Position numbers and translations under genes: made by a program. 64,000 nucleotides of DNA from an uncultured Oscillospiraceae bacterium. GTDB taxonomy: Bacteria > Bacillota > Clostridia > Oscillospirales > Oscillospiraceae. Shown piece after piece: positions 1 through 9,829 of this stretch. Position 1 is the first letter of the stretch; every line of letters starts with the position of its first letter. Under the pieces are notes generated by a model. The model made no database searches and had not been told where the DNA came from. It worked only from the letters and a program-made list of their open reading frames with translations. Location: assembly GCA_947625845.1 (NCBI GenBank), contig CANQQB010000003.1, forward strand, positions 1 through 64,000. Direction: 5' to 3'.

Positions 1-1332
1 CCGGATCCGGTCCGCCTCGGCCCAGTTCTTGGCCTTGCGGGCGGCCTGACGGGCGGCGATCTTCTCCTCGATCTCCGCGTCCAGGTCCTCCTGGGCGCCA
101 AAGGGGATGCCCAGCACATCGCACAGCTCCAGGAAGACGTCCCGGCAGGCGGCGGCCAGGGCCTTGGAGGGGTCGACGGCGGGGGAGACGGCGGTGTTGA
201 TCTCCCGGGCCAGCTCGAAGATGACGGACACCGCGTCGGCGGTGTTGAAGTCGTCGTCCATCACCTCGACGAACCGCTGGCGGTACTTGTCCAGCCCCGA
301 TACGAAGGCAGCGTCGGCCTCGCTCAGCGCGCCGTCCCGGCCGTTTTGGGCGAAGAAGTCCAGGTTGTCCTTGGCGGTCTTCAGCCGGTCCAGGGCGGCC
401 TGGGTCTGGACCAGGATGTCCACGGAGTAGTTCAGCGGGGAGCGGTAGTGGCTCATGAGCATGAACATGCGGATGCAGTCGTAGCCATAGACGCCGGCGG
501 CCTCCCGGACGGTGAAGAAGTTTCCAAGGGACTTGGACATCTTCTGGTTGTCCACGTTGATGAAGCCGTTGTGCAGCCAGTAGTGGACGAAGGGCACGCC
601 GTTGGCGGCCTCGGACTGGGCGATCTCGTTCTCATGGTGGGGGAACACCAGGTCCTTGCCGCCGGTGTGGATGTCGATGGTCTTGCCCAGATACCGGTTG
701 GACATGGCGGAGCACTCGATGTGCCAGCCGGGCCGGCCCATGCCCCAGGGGGACTGCCAGGCGGGCTCGCCGGGCTTGGCGGCCTTCCACAGGGCGAAGT
801 CCATGGGGTTTTCCTTGCCGTCGTTGACCTCCACGCGGGCGCCGTGCATCAGGTCGTCCAGGTTCTGGTGGCTCAGCTTGCCGTAGTCCCGGAATTTGCC
901 GGTGCGGTAATATACGTCCCCATTGACCTCATAGGCGTAGCCCTTGTCGACCAGGGTCTGCACCAGCTCGATGATCTGGGGGATGTTCTCCGTGGCCTTG
1001 GGGTGGACGGTGGCCGGCTTGACCCCCAGGGCGTTCACGTCCTTCCAGTACTCGCCGATGTACTTCTCCGCGATGTCGGCGGAGGACACGCCTTCCTCGT
1101 TGGCGCGCTTGATGATCTTGTCGTCCACGTCGGTGAAGTTCTGCACGAACGTGACATCATAGCCCCGGTATTCCAGGTACCGGCGCAGCACGTCGAACAT
1201 GATGATGGGGCGGGCGTTGCCCACGTGGATGTAGTTGTACACCGTGGGGCCGCAGCTGTACATGGTGACCTTGCCCTCGGTGATGGGGACGAAGTCCTCC
1301 TTTTGCATGGTCAGGTCGTTATAAAAGCGCAT
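1..1332 (-). CDS. cysS: Cysteinyl-tRNA synthetase, C-terminus outside window
   Basis: Minus-strand frame starting MRFYNDLTMQKEDFVPITEGKV at 1332, running off the left edge; adjacent to cysE. Confidence 0.93.
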   Translation of the reverse strand, partial: MRFYNDLTMQKEDFVPITEGKVTMYSCGPTVYNYIHVGNARPIIMFDVLRRYLEYRGYDVTFVQNFTDVDDKIIKRANEEGVSSADIAEKYIGEYWKDVNALGVKPATVHPKATENIPQIIELVQTLVDKGYAYEVNGDVYYRTGKFRDYGKLSHQNLDDLMHGARVEVNDGKENPMDFALWKAAKPGEPAWQSPWGMGRPGWHIECSAMSNRYLGKTIDIHTGGKDLVFPHHENEIAQSEAANGVPFVHYWLHNGFINVDNQKMSKSLGNFFTVREAAGVYGYDCIRMFMLMSHYRSPLNYSVDILVQTQAALDRLKTAKDNLDFFAQNGRDGALSEADAAFVSGLDKYRQRFVEVMDDDFNTADAVSVIFELAREINTAVSPAVDPSKALAAACRDVFLELCDVLGIPFGAQEDLDAEIEEKIAARQAARKAKNWAEADRIR

Positions 1333-1336
1333 GGTC

Positions 1337-1975
1337 TTACTTCTCCTTTGCGAATGCTTGTTCCAGTTCTATCACCCGGCCGCGCAGGGCGCACAGCTCC
1401 TGGGCCACGGGGTCGGACACGCTGATCTGGTCCACACGGGAGGCGTAATCGGTCTTCTCCCCGGCGATGCGGGCCACGTGGGCCGGCACGCCTACGGCGG
1501 TGGAGTTGGGCGGTACCTCGCTGAGCACCACGGCGTTGGAGGCGATGCGGCTGTTGTCCCCCACCTTGAACGGCCCCAGGACCTTGGCGCCGGAGCCTAT
1601 GAGCACGTTGTTGCCGATGGTGGGGTGGCGCTTGCCCTGGTCCTTGCCGGTGCCGCCAAGGGTCACGCACTGGTATAGGAGCACGTCGTCCCCGATCTCG
1701 GCCGTTTCGCCGATGACCACACCCATGCCGTGGTCGATGACCAGCCGGCGGCCGATGGTCGCGCCGGGGTGTATCTCGATGCCGGTCTTCTTCCGGGTGC
1801 GCTGGGAGATGGCCCGGCCCAAAAATTTCAGGCCGTGGGTCCAGCACCAGTGGGCCCTTCTGTGGCGCAGCACCGCCTTCACGCCGGGGTACAGCAAATA
1901 TACCTCCCACGCGCTCCTTGCCGCCGGGTCCCGGGCCTGATAGGCCCGGATCGTCTCTTTCAGATAGTCAAACAT
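1337..1975 (-). CDS. cysE: Serine O-acetyltransferase
   Basis: MFDYLKETIRAYQARDPAARS...IHPGATIGRRLVIDHGMGVVIGETAEIGDD, hexapeptide repeats; start trimmed from the 276-aa ORF. Confidence 0.93.
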   Translation of the reverse strand: MFDYLKETIRAYQARDPAARSAWEVYLLYPGVKAVLRHRRAHWCWTHGLKFLGRAISQRTRKKTGIEIHPGATIGRRLVIDHGMGVVIGETAEIGDDVLLYQCVTLGGTGKDQGKRHPTIGNNVLIGSGAKVLGPFKVGDNSRIASNAVVLSEVPPNSTAVGVPAHVARIAGEKTDYASRVDQISVSDPVAQELCALRGRVIELEQAFAKEK

Positions 1976-1989
1976 CTGTGTCCAGTTCC

Positions 1990-3306
1990 TTATTTTCCGT
2001 TTTCTTCCACATGCCCCGTGAGGCACCCGTCCTCCAGAGCGTCCAAATGCACCTGGACGAATGTACCCGGCGCGGCGGGGCCGGTGAAGAGCACCTGTTC
2101 GTCCACGTCCGGGGAGTCGGCCCAGCTCCGGCCGAACCAGCTGCCATCGATGCTTTGCCCTTCGCACAGCACGGTCTGGACGGTGCCCAGACGGGCGCGG
2201 TCAAAGGCGTCCATGACGGCGTTTTGCAGGTCCATGACCGTCCGCTGCCGGGCTTGGGCTTCCTCGGTGGTACATCGGTCCGGCATCTCGGCGGCCGCCG
2301 TGCCCTCCTGGGGGGAGAACACGAACACCCCGGCCCTTGGCAGCTTTTGTGCCCGCAGAAAGTCCAGAAGCTCCCCGAATTCCGCCTCGCCCTCGCCGGG
2401 CAGGCCCACGATCAGGCTGGTGCGCAGGACCACGCCGGGGACACGCGAGCGGAGCTTGTCGAACAGCGTCTCGATGGAAGCGCGTGTCTCCGGCCGGCGC
2501 ATGCGGCGCAGGATGGCGTCGTTCACGTGCTGGATGGGGATGTCCAGATACTTCACGATCTTCTTCTCCGACGCAATCGTGTCGATCAGCTCGTCCGTGA
2601 GCTCATGGGGGTAGAGATAGTGCAGGCGTATCCATTCTATGCCGTCGATCATCACCAGTTGCCGCAGCAGGGTACAGAGGTTGGTGCCGTCATGAAAGTC
2701 CCGGCCATAGGCCGTCACGTCCTGGGCCACCAAAATGAGCTCCTTCACGCCTCGCGCCGCCAGGGTCCGGGCCTCGGCCAGGATGGCGTCCACGGGCCGG
2801 GAGCGGTAGCGGCCCCGGATGGAGGGGATGACGCAGTAGGCGCAGCGGTTGTCGCACCCGTCGGCGATCTTGATATAGGCCCACCCCGGACCGGTGGTCA
2901 CGGTCCGGTCCAGCTCAGGAAGAGGCGCGTTCTTGTCCAGGAAGCGGGCGAAGTGATGCTGGTCCGATTCCAGCGCCGCCACGATGTCGGGGAAGCTCCC
3001 CACGCCAAGGACCGCGTCGATCTCGGGCAGCTCCGTGAGGATGTCCCCCTGATACCGCTGGGGCAGGCACCCGGTGACCACCAGACGCTTTAAGGAGCCG
3101 GTCTTTTTCAGCTCGGCCAGCTCCAAGATCGTGTCGATGGCCTCCTGCTGGGCCGCCTCGATGAAGGCGCACGTGTTGACCACCGCGGCGTCTGCCTGGG
3201 CGGGGTCCGCGGTGATCTCATGGCCGGCGGCGCGTATGAGCGCCAGCATCTGTTCGGAATCTATCAGGTTTTTCGCACAGCCAAGGGAGGTAAAATGGAT
3301 CTTCAT
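1990..3306 (-). CDS. rimO: Ribosomal protein S12 methylthiotransferase RimO
   Basis: MKIHFTSLGCAKNLIDSEQML; radical SAM CDNRCAYCVIP; TRAM-like C-terminus. Confidence 0.95.
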   Translation of the reverse strand: MKIHFTSLGCAKNLIDSEQMLALIRAAGHEITADPAQADAAVVNTCAFIEAAQQEAIDTILELAELKKTGSLKRLVVTGCLPQRYQGDILTELPEIDAVLGVGSFPDIVAALESDQHHFARFLDKNAPLPELDRTVTTGPGWAYIKIADGCDNRCAYCVIPSIRGRYRSRPVDAILAEARTLAARGVKELILVAQDVTAYGRDFHDGTNLCTLLRQLVMIDGIEWIRLHYLYPHELTDELIDTIASEKKIVKYLDIPIQHVNDAILRRMRRPETRASIETLFDKLRSRVPGVVLRTSLIVGLPGEGEAEFGELLDFLRAQKLPRAGVFVFSPQEGTAAAEMPDRCTTEEAQARQRTVMDLQNAVMDAFDRARLGTVQTVLCEGQSIDGSWFGRSWADSPDVDEQVLFTGPAAPGTFVQVHLDALEDGCLTGHVEENGK

Positions 3307-3327
3307 AGGAAATATACCTTATCGAAA

Positions 3328-3445
3328 GCCTCCCCTGTGCAAGGGGAGGTGGGCCGCCGAATGGCGGCTCGGAGGGGTTGTTACCAGTGCAGGACAACCC
3401 TTCCGCCTCGCTGTCGCTCGGCACCTCCCCTTACACAGGGGAGGC
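3328..3445. repeat. Intergenic hairpin repeat, family A (copy R1)
   Basis: Terminal inverted repeat GCCTCCCCTGTGCAAGGGGAGGTG...CACCTCCCCTTACACAGGGGAGGC; centre GGTTGTTACCAGTGCAGGACAACCC. Confidence 0.9.
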
Positions 3446-3474
3446 GTCCAATTTGTATCGCCGGAGGCGATGTA

Positions 3475-4014
3475 TCACTCTTCCTCCGCGCCGTAGCGGT
3501 TCAGCGCGGCGCGGATATCGTCCCAGGAATAGCCCCGGCGGAAAAGGGCCGCGGCGGCCTTGTCCCGCTCCTTCCGGTCGCGTATGTCCCGGCCACGGAG
3601 CTTCGCCGCCAGCAGGCGGTCGATGTTGTCCGTGTCCTCAGGCATCTCGGCCAGAGCGTCGTCCCACAGGTCCTTGGGCACCCCACGGCGGCCCAGCTCG
3701 GAGCGCACCCGGCCGGGGCCGTAGCCCATGGCGGCGTAGTGCCGGGCGATCATCCCGGCGTACTCGGCGTCGTTCAAAAAGCCGTAGTCCAGGCACAGGG
3801 CGGTCACCGTGTCGATGTCCTGCTGGGAACAGCCCTTTTCCGCCAGCTTCTTGCGCAGCTCCTTCTCGGAGTGGGGGCGCTTTAAGTAGTCCGTCGCCCA
3901 CTTTTTGGCCTGTTCCAGCGGCGTCTGGGGCTTTTTGCGCTTTTTGGGAGGCTCCAGCTCCCCCGCCGGGTCGTTCATCACCGAACGGACGGTGTGTTTA
4001 TATTGGTCATCCAT
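3475..4014 (-). CDS. recX: Regulatory protein RecX
   Basis: MDDQYKHTVRSVMNDP...YLKRPHSEKELRKKLAEKGCSQQDIDTV; next to recA; the longer ORF start reads into repeat R2. Confidence 0.88.
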   Translation of the reverse strand: MDDQYKHTVRSVMNDPAGELEPPKKRKKPQTPLEQAKKWATDYLKRPHSEKELRKKLAEKGCSQQDIDTVTALCLDYGFLNDAEYAGMIARHYAAMGYGPGRVRSELGRRGVPKDLWDDALAEMPEDTDNIDRLLAAKLRGRDIRDRKERDKAAAALFRRGYSWDDIRAALNRYGAEEE

Positions 4015-4032
4015 AGTATTTACCTTATTGAC

Positions 4033-4150
4033 GGCCCCCTGTGTAAGGGGGGCTGTCACCGCCTTTGGCGGTGACTGGGGGGTTGTTACCAGTGCAGGAC
4101 AACCCCTCCGCCTCGCTGTCGCTCGGCACCTCCCCTTGCACAGGGGAGGC
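4033..4150. repeat. Intergenic hairpin repeat, family A (copy R2, mixed halves)
   Basis: GGCCCCCTGTGTAAGGGGGGCTGTCACCGCCTTTGGCGGTGACTGGGGGGTTGTTACCAGTGCAGGACAACCCC...CAGGGGAGGC. Confidence 0.9.
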
Positions 4151-4163
4151 TTTTCGTCGGTGG

Positions 4164-5279
4164 TCACTCGTCGGAACCGTCGTCGAAGTCCTCGGCGGAG
4201 ACGTCGACCGCGCGGCCGGCGGCTTTTGCCGCCTTCAATGCCTGCGGGCTCATGAGCTTGTGGGCGTTGGCGCGGATCTGGGCCTCGATCTCGGCGGCCT
4301 TGTCCGGGTTGGCCATGAGAAACTCCTTCACCCCGTCCCGGCCCTGGATGCGCTCGCCGCAGCAGGTGAACCAGGCTCCGGCCTTCTCGATGATCTCCAG
4401 CCTCACGCCAAGGTCGATGATCTCGCCGATCTTGGAGATGCCCTCGCCGTAGATGATGTCGAACTGTGCCTCCTTGAAGGGAGGCGCGACCTTGTTCTTC
4501 ACGATCTTGACGCGGGTCCGGTTGCCGATCATCTCGTCGCCGGACTTGAGGGTCTCGGTGCGCCGCACGTCCAGGCGCACGCTGGAATAGTATTTCAGCG
4601 CACGGCCGCCGGGGGTGGTCTCCGGGTTGCCGTACATGACGCCGATCTTCTCCCGGAGCTGGTTGATGAAGACCACGATGCAGTTGGTCTTCGACACGAT
4701 GCCGGCCAGCTTCCGCAGAGCCTGGCTCATGAGCCGGGCCAGCACGCCCACGGTGGAGTCGCCCATCTCCCCTTCCAGCTCGCTGCGGGGCAGAAGCGCC
4801 GCCACCGAGTCCACCACGATCACGTCGATGGCCCCGGAGCGCACCAGCGCCTCCGATATCTGCAAAGCCTGCTCGGCGGTGTCCGGCTGGGAGATGAGCA
4901 GGTTGTCGATGTCCACGCCCAGAGCGCGGGCATAGGCCGGCTCCAGAGCGTGCTCCACGTCGATGTACGCCACCTCGCCGCCGCCCTGCTGCGCGGAGGC
5001 CACCAGGTGCAGGGCCAGGGTGGTCTTGCCGCTGGCCTCCGGGCCGTAGATCTCCACGATACGCCCCCGGGGCAGTCCCCCGATGCCCAGGGCCAGGTCC
5101 AGCCCCAGGGAGCCCGTGGAGATGGCGTCCACGTTCACGGGGATGTCCTCCCCCAGGCGCATGATGGCGCCCTTGCCGTAATTCTTCTCGATCTGGGCCA
5201 GCGCCGTCTCCAGCGCCTTTTTCTTGTCCGCCGCCTGTCCCACCGGGGTCACGGGAGGCGCCGCTTTTTTCGCTGCCAT
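4164..5279 (-). CDS. recA: Recombinase RecA
   Basis: [33 protein letters not shown]. Confidence 0.98.
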   Translation of the reverse strand: MAAKKAAPPVTPVGQAADKKKALETALAQIEKNYGKGAIMRLGEDIPVNVDAISTGSLGLDLALGIGGLPRGRIVEIYGPEASGKTTLALHLVASAQQGGGEVAYIDVEHALEPAYARALGVDIDNLLISQPDTAEQALQISEALVRSGAIDVIVVDSVAALLPRSELEGEMGDSTVGVLARLMSQALRKLAGIVSKTNCIVVFINQLREKIGVMYGNPETTPGGRALKYYSSVRLDVRRTETLKSGDEMIGNRTRVKIVKNKVAPPFKEAQFDIIYGEGISKIGEIIDLGVRLEIIEKAGAWFTCCGERIQGRDGVKEFLMANPDKAAEIEAQIRANAHKLMSPQALKAAKAAGRAVDVSAEDFDDGSDE

Positions 5280-5319
5280 ATCTCTCTCCTTTCTCTCCGC
5301 CGGGCGGAGAGCGTCAAAT

Positions 5320-6183
5320 TTACCGTTTCAGCCGGGCCGCCATGACCCTGTCCGTGCCGCCTGTATCCTGTAAGGCGTAAATGCTGGTGAAGCCGGCCTG
5401 TTCCAGAAGCTGGCGCACCGCCGGGGCCTGTCCCTCGCCGATCTCCAGCATAATGGCGCCGTTGTCCTTTAAAACGGACTTCCAAAGCCGGATGGCCGGC
5501 CGGATGATGTCCAGTCCGTCCGCGCCCCCGTCCAGCGCCTCCACCGGCTCGTAGTCCCGCACGGACCGGTCCAGGGTGGCAAGCTCCGCCGTGGGGATAT
5601 AGGGGGCGTTGCAGGTGATGAGGTCAAAAGAGCCCATCAGCATGGGGGGCTTTTCGGTCACGTCCGCGTGCACGCACATGACCCGCACCTCCAGCTTGTT
5701 TTTCGCGATGTTCCGGCGGCAGAGGGACAGGGCACGGGGGCTGTTGTCCACCATGACCACCCGCGCGCCGGGCATGTGCACCGCCAGCGCCACGCCTACG
5801 CAGCCGGACCCGGCGCACAGGTCCAGGATACGGGGGGTGCCGTTGCGCCCCTCAAAGAGCGCGATGGCGGCCTTCACCAGTACCTCCGTGTCGGTCCGGG
5901 GTATGAGCGCGTCACGGGTGATGTCCAGGGGCACGCCGTAAAACTCCCAGGTGCCGGTGATGTAAGGCACCGGCTCGCCTTCGATGCGCCTGTCCACCAT
6001 CCTGGCCACGTCGGCGGCAAGCTCGTCGGAGGAATACAGGTTCAGCTCCTGCATCAGCTTCTCCACGCTCTTGTCCGCCGCGCGGGCCAATATGAGCCGG
6101 GCTTCCAGGCCGTATTCCTCGATGCCCGCCTCTTTCAGCCGCCGCCGCGCCTCGATGTAGATGTCACTGTACGTTCTCGCCAT
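5320..6183 (-). CDS. prmC: Peptide chain release factor N5-glutamine methyltransferase
   Basis: [24 protein letters not shown] motif, 287 aa. Confidence 0.92.
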   Translation of the reverse strand: MARTYSDIYIEARRRLKEAGIEEYGLEARLILARAADKSVEKLMQELNLYSSDELAADVARMVDRRIEGEPVPYITGTWEFYGVPLDITRDALIPRTDTEVLVKAAIALFEGRNGTPRILDLCAGSGCVGVALAVHMPGARVVMVDNSPRALSLCRRNIAKNKLEVRVMCVHADVTEKPPMLMGSFDLITCNAPYIPTAELATLDRSVRDYEPVEALDGGADGLDIIRPAIRLWKSVLKDNGAIMLEIGEGQAPAVRQLLEQAGFTSIYALQDTGGTDRVMAARLKR

Positions 6184-6242
6184 AGCTCTTTATCCCGATC
6201 TCCTTTTTGGCCCACAGAGGTTCGGCCCTCGCGCCGCAGCGC

Positions 6243-6380
6243 GGCCCCCTCTGACGAGGGGGCTGTCGCCGCCGTCAGGCGGTGACTGGGGGAGAGAAAA
6301 CTGAAAATATCTCTCCCTCCGTCTCGCCCTTACGGGCGAGCCACCTCCCTCGTCAGAGGGAGGCGGGGGCTTCGCCCCCG
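6243..6380. repeat. Intergenic hairpin repeat, family A (copy R3)
   Basis: GGCCCCCTCTGACGAGGGGGCTGTC[GCCGCC-GGCGGT]GACTGGGGGAGAGA ... TCTCTCCCTCCGTC[TCGCCC-GGGCGA]GCCACCTCCCTCGTCAGAGGGAGGC. Confidence 0.9.
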
Positions 6381-6391
6381 AAAGCAACACG

Positions 6392-7369
6392 TCACCATAT
6401 ATCCGCGCCCTTTTTGTCCGGGATGACCAGTTTGAGCGACGTGATGGCTACCTCCATCATGCCCTCGTCCGGCTCCTGGGTGGTCAGGTGCTGGAGCATC
6501 CGGCCGGGCCAGGACAGGACCTTCGCCAGAGGCAGCTCGTCGTGCCGGCCGATCCAGCGGTTCAGCTCATAGCTGAGACTGACCACGATGGGCAGCAGCG
6601 CGATCTTCACCAGCATCCGCAAAAATACGTTGTCCACATGCAAAAACGCGTTGGCGATGATGAACACGAAAATACTCAATATGACCACCACCAGCAGGAA
6701 GCTGGTGCCGCAGCGGGGGTGGAAACGGCTCTCCGTGCGCACGTTCTCCACGGTCAGGTCCCGGCCGTGCTCGTAGCAGTAGATGGTCTTGTGCTCCGCG
6801 CCGTGATAGGCCCACATGCGCTTCATCTCCTTCATGCGGGACACGGCGGCCATATAGCCCAGGAAGATGGCCAGCTTCAAGATGCCCTCCAAAAGGGTGC
6901 GCAGGCCGTCGTGGCCGTGGCGCAGAGGCGGGATGAGCCCCACAAGAAACGTGGGCAGCAGGATGAAAAGTCCCACCGCCAGGGCAATGCCCAGGACCAC
7001 CGCGATGCCGATGACGATCTTCTCCGCCTTTTCGGAGCTGAAATGGTCCTCGATCCACTTGTCCAGCTTACTGGGTTCCTCCTGGTCTTCCTCGGGCATG
7101 AACTGGGCGGAATAGGTCACGGCCTTCATGCCCTTGACCATGCTGTCCAGAAAGCTCACCACGCCGCGGATAAGCGGCCAGCCGAACACGGACCACTTCT
7201 CCCGCAGCGGGTGCAGCCGCTCCACCTTCGTCACCAGCTCCCCCTCCGGGGAACGTATCACGATGGCCTGCTTATCCGGGCCGCGCATCAAAATGCCCTC
7301 GATCAGCGCCTGACCGCCGATGGACGTGCGGAACGCGCAGCTCTCTTTGCTTTGATCCTGCTTTGCCAT
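6392..7369 (-). CDS. DUF1385 family membrane protein (YqhQ-like)
   Basis: GGQALIEGILMRGPD...HGAEHKTIYCYEHGRDLTVENVR...RCGTSFLLVV. Confidence 0.88.
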   Translation of the reverse strand: MAKQDQSKESCAFRTSIGGQALIEGILMRGPDKQAIVIRSPEGELVTKVERLHPLREKWSVFGWPLIRGVVSFLDSMVKGMKAVTYSAQFMPEEDQEEPSKLDKWIEDHFSSEKAEKIVIGIAVVLGIALAVGLFILLPTFLVGLIPPLRHGHDGLRTLLEGILKLAIFLGYMAAVSRMKEMKRMWAYHGAEHKTIYCYEHGRDLTVENVRTESRFHPRCGTSFLLVVVILSIFVFIIANAFLHVDNVFLRMLVKIALLPIVVSLSYELNRWIGRHDELPLAKVLSWPGRMLQHLTTQEPDEGMMEVAITSLKLVIPDKKGADIW

Positions 7370-7409
7370 TTTTACGCCTTTCTTGGGATTATCCCTCGCG
7401 CCGCAGCGC

Positions 7410-7460
7410 GGCCCCCTCTGACGAGGGGGCTGTCAGCGCTTGCGCTGACTGGGGGAGAGA
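7410..7460. repeat. Family A half-element (copy R4)
   Basis: GGCCCCCTCTGACGAGGGGGCTGTCAGCGCTTGCGCTGACTGGGGGAGAGA. Confidence 0.85.
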
Positions 7461-7493
7461 TTCCCCCGTTCCTTGCCCCCGCATGATCGGTAG

Positions 7494-8948
7494 TTATATT
7501 GTCAGATCATCCTCGTTCATCACGGGGAGCATGACCGTCACGATCAATCCCGTGCGGCCGTCGGCGGCGTTGGCCAGTTCCAGCTTGCCCTTGTGGCGGG
7601 TGACGATCTCGTCGCACACCGAAAGGCCGATGCCGCTGCCCCGCTCCTTGCCGCTGCCCTTGTAGAACTTCTTCTTCACGAACGGCAGTTCCTCCGGCGG
7701 GATACCGGGGCCAAAGTCCCGGAACCGTATCACGACCCAGCCGCCGGCGGCGCCAACGGTCACCTGGATACGTCCGGCGGACCGGCCGTACTTGGCGGCG
7801 TTGTCCATGATGTTCAAAAACACCTGCTTGAGCCGCTCCGCGTCTCCCAGGATGAAGGGGATGTCCTGGGTGGGAGGGGTGTACTCCACGGTCACGTTCT
7901 CCTGCTTGAGAAGCTCCCCGTAGGTGTATATGGCCTCCTCCAGCTCCCCGGCCACGTCCACGGTCTCCACGTTCAGGTTGAACCGGCCGTCCTGGATACG
8001 GGTAAATTCCAGCAGCTCCTCCACCATCTTGGTCAGCCGGCCGGACTCCTTGGAGATGATGGCGATGCCCCGCCGGGAGTCGGGGGACAGCGTCTCGTCG
8101 TAGGCCAGCGTCTCCGCCCAGCCGGTGATGGCGGTCAGAGGCGTGCGCAGCTCATGGGAGACGGTGGAGATGAACTGGGTCTGGGTCCGCTCCGACTCGC
8201 CGATCTTGGCGCTCATCTCGTTGATGGCGTCGGTCAGGTCGCCGATCTCGTCGTCGTATTTCTTCTGGGCCTGGATGCCGTAGCTGCCCTCGGCGATCCG
8301 GTGTGCCAGAGCCGTCAGTTCCACCAGCGGCTCGGTGACGGAGCGGATGAAGTAGAGGTTTGAAAGCACCACCGCCAATATGACCAGCAGCCCCACCCCC
8401 GCCGCCACGGCGGACATGACCGCGATCTGCCGGGTGACCAGCCGCAGACTGGTCACATAGCGCATGGCGCCCATGACGGCGCCCTCCTGGCTCAGCAGCG
8501 GCGCGCTGACGGCCATGATACGCTCGCCGGTGCCGTTGCGCTTACCGTTCCAGGCGTCCAGCCGCCGGTCCTCCAGGGCCGTTTTGATGTCCGGCGTGCC
8601 CGGCTGGGTGCCGGCGGAGATGCCGTAGCTGGACACCTCCACCACCCCGCCGGGGTTGATGAATTGCAGCTCCAGAAAGTCCTTGTCCTCAAAGCTCTGG
8701 GTGTACCGGTAGGCGCTCTGGTAATACTGGCCGTATGTCCGGGACATGTAGCCGGTGAAGAAGTTGGCGGCGGACTGGGCCTTGGTGGCAAGGCCGGTGC
8801 GCACGGCGCTGTAGTAATAACTGCGCACACCCAGAGAGAAGATGACGGTGAACAGGACCACCACCGCCACCGTGAGCAGGATGCCGGAACGCAGCCAGCG
8901 GCTTTTCAGCCCCCGGGGATGCTTTTTTCCCAGTATCTTGCCCATCAA
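7494..8948 (-). CDS. Membrane sensor histidine kinase (HAMP + HisKA + HATPase)
   Basis: FISTVSHELRTPLTAITGW, N-box IMDNAAKYG, GSGIGLSVCDEIV; two TM segments. Confidence 0.92.
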   Translation of the reverse strand: MMGKILGKKHPRGLKSRWLRSGILLTVAVVVLFTVIFSLGVRSYYYSAVRTGLATKAQSAANFFTGYMSRTYGQYYQSAYRYTQSFEDKDFLELQFINPGGVVEVSSYGISAGTQPGTPDIKTALEDRRLDAWNGKRNGTGERIMAVSAPLLSQEGAVMGAMRYVTSLRLVTRQIAVMSAVAAGVGLLVILAVVLSNLYFIRSVTEPLVELTALAHRIAEGSYGIQAQKKYDDEIGDLTDAINEMSAKIGESERTQTQFISTVSHELRTPLTAITGWAETLAYDETLSPDSRRGIAIISKESGRLTKMVEELLEFTRIQDGRFNLNVETVDVAGELEEAIYTYGELLKQENVTVEYTPPTQDIPFILGDAERLKQVFLNIMDNAAKYGRSAGRIQVTVGAAGGWVVIRFRDFGPGIPPEELPFVKKKFYKGSGKERGSGIGLSVCDEIVTRHKGKLELANAADGRTGLIVTVMLPVMNEDDLTI

Positions 8949-8971
8949 GTTTCTCCTGTGCCTCGCTTAAG

Positions 8972-9120
8972 TTCGCGCCCGCAGGCGCGAATGGATTTGG
9001 ATATGATTTCCGGGGGCGTGTACCTCGGAAATCATTCTTCTCGGCCTGCAAACGTGCGCGCTTGCGCGTGCGCTGCCGCAGGCCGCAGCCTTCTCGTTTG
9101 AAAGCCTTTGGCTTTCAAAC
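8972..9120. repeat. Four consecutive hairpins between RR and HK genes
   Basis: TTCGCGCC/GGCGCGAA; ATGATTTCCG/CGGAAATCAT; GGCCTGC/GCAGGCC with inner GC stem; GTTTGAAAGCC/GGCTTTCAAAC. Confidence 0.8.
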
Positions 9121-9123
9121 GAC

Positions 9124-9813
9124 TTAAAAGCCCCATTTGTAGCCGTAGCCCCACACCGTAGTAATGTAGGTCGGGATGGTGCTGTTGTCCTCGATCTTGA
9201 TCCGCAGGCGGCGGATGTTCACGTCCACGATCTTCAGCTCCCCGAAATAGTCCCGGCCCCAGACGGCGTTCAAAATATCCTCCCGGCTGAGGGCACGGCC
9301 CGGATTGTCCATGAACAGCTTCATGATGGAGTACTCGATCTGGGTGAGCTTGATGCGCTCGCCGTTTTTCTCCAGCGTCCGGTTGCGGGTGTTCAGACGG
9401 AACGGTCCCTGGTGCAGCTCGCCGCCGTCGGTCTGTGCGTCCTCGGCGCCGGTGCGACGGAACAGCGCGTCGATGCGTGCGGTCAGCTCCGCCGGGGAGA
9501 AGGGCTTCGTCACATAGTCGTCCGCGCCGGTCATCAGGCCCGTTACCTTGTCCATCTCCTGTGCCTTGGCGGTGAGCATGATGATGCCGATCTTCGAGTC
9601 GGAGGCCCGGATGCGGCGGCATACCTCAAAGCCGTCGATGTCCGGGAGCATCACGTCCAGCAGCGCCACCTTGATGTCCGGGTTCTGCCGGAGCTGTTCC
9701 AGCGCCTGTTCGCCGGTCTCCGCCTCGATGGGCTCGTAGCCGGAGCGCTTGAGGTTGATCACCACAAAGCTTCGGATGCTGGATTCGTCCTCCAAAACCA
9801 ATACCTTTTTCAC
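9124..9813 (-). CDS. OmpR/PhoB-family response regulator
   Basis: MKKVLVLEDESSIRSFVV, LLDVMLPDIDGFEV, C-terminal winged helix VWGRDYFGELKIVDVNIRRLRIKIE. Confidence 0.93.
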   Translation of the reverse strand: MKKVLVLEDESSIRSFVVINLKRSGYEPIEAETGEQALEQLRQNPDIKVALLDVMLPDIDGFEVCRRIRASDSKIGIIMLTAKAQEMDKVTGLMTGADDYVTKPFSPAELTARIDALFRRTGAEDAQTDGGELHQGPFRLNTRNRTLEKNGERIKLTQIEYSIMKLFMDNPGRALSREDILNAVWGRDYFGELKIVDVNIRRLRIKIEDNSTIPTYITTVWGYGYKWGF

Positions 9814-9829
9814 TCTTCTTGCCTCCTTG

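Noticed and set aside
346-1425. 359-aa plus-strand ORF and similar long antisense ORFs (e.g. 4065-5345, 16466-17485, 48786-50450, 52862-54952)
   Set aside because: Antisense to cysS, recA, phosphoketolase, thiolase, and the MocR and pheA genes; no family features or RBS.
3328-3445. Variable-stem covariation in the GGTTGT/ACAACC subtype arm CCGAGCGACAGCGAGGC
   Set aside because: This arm is not self-complementary in R1 and R6, so the covariation claim is restricted to the GTC...GAC and CGTC...GCC halves.
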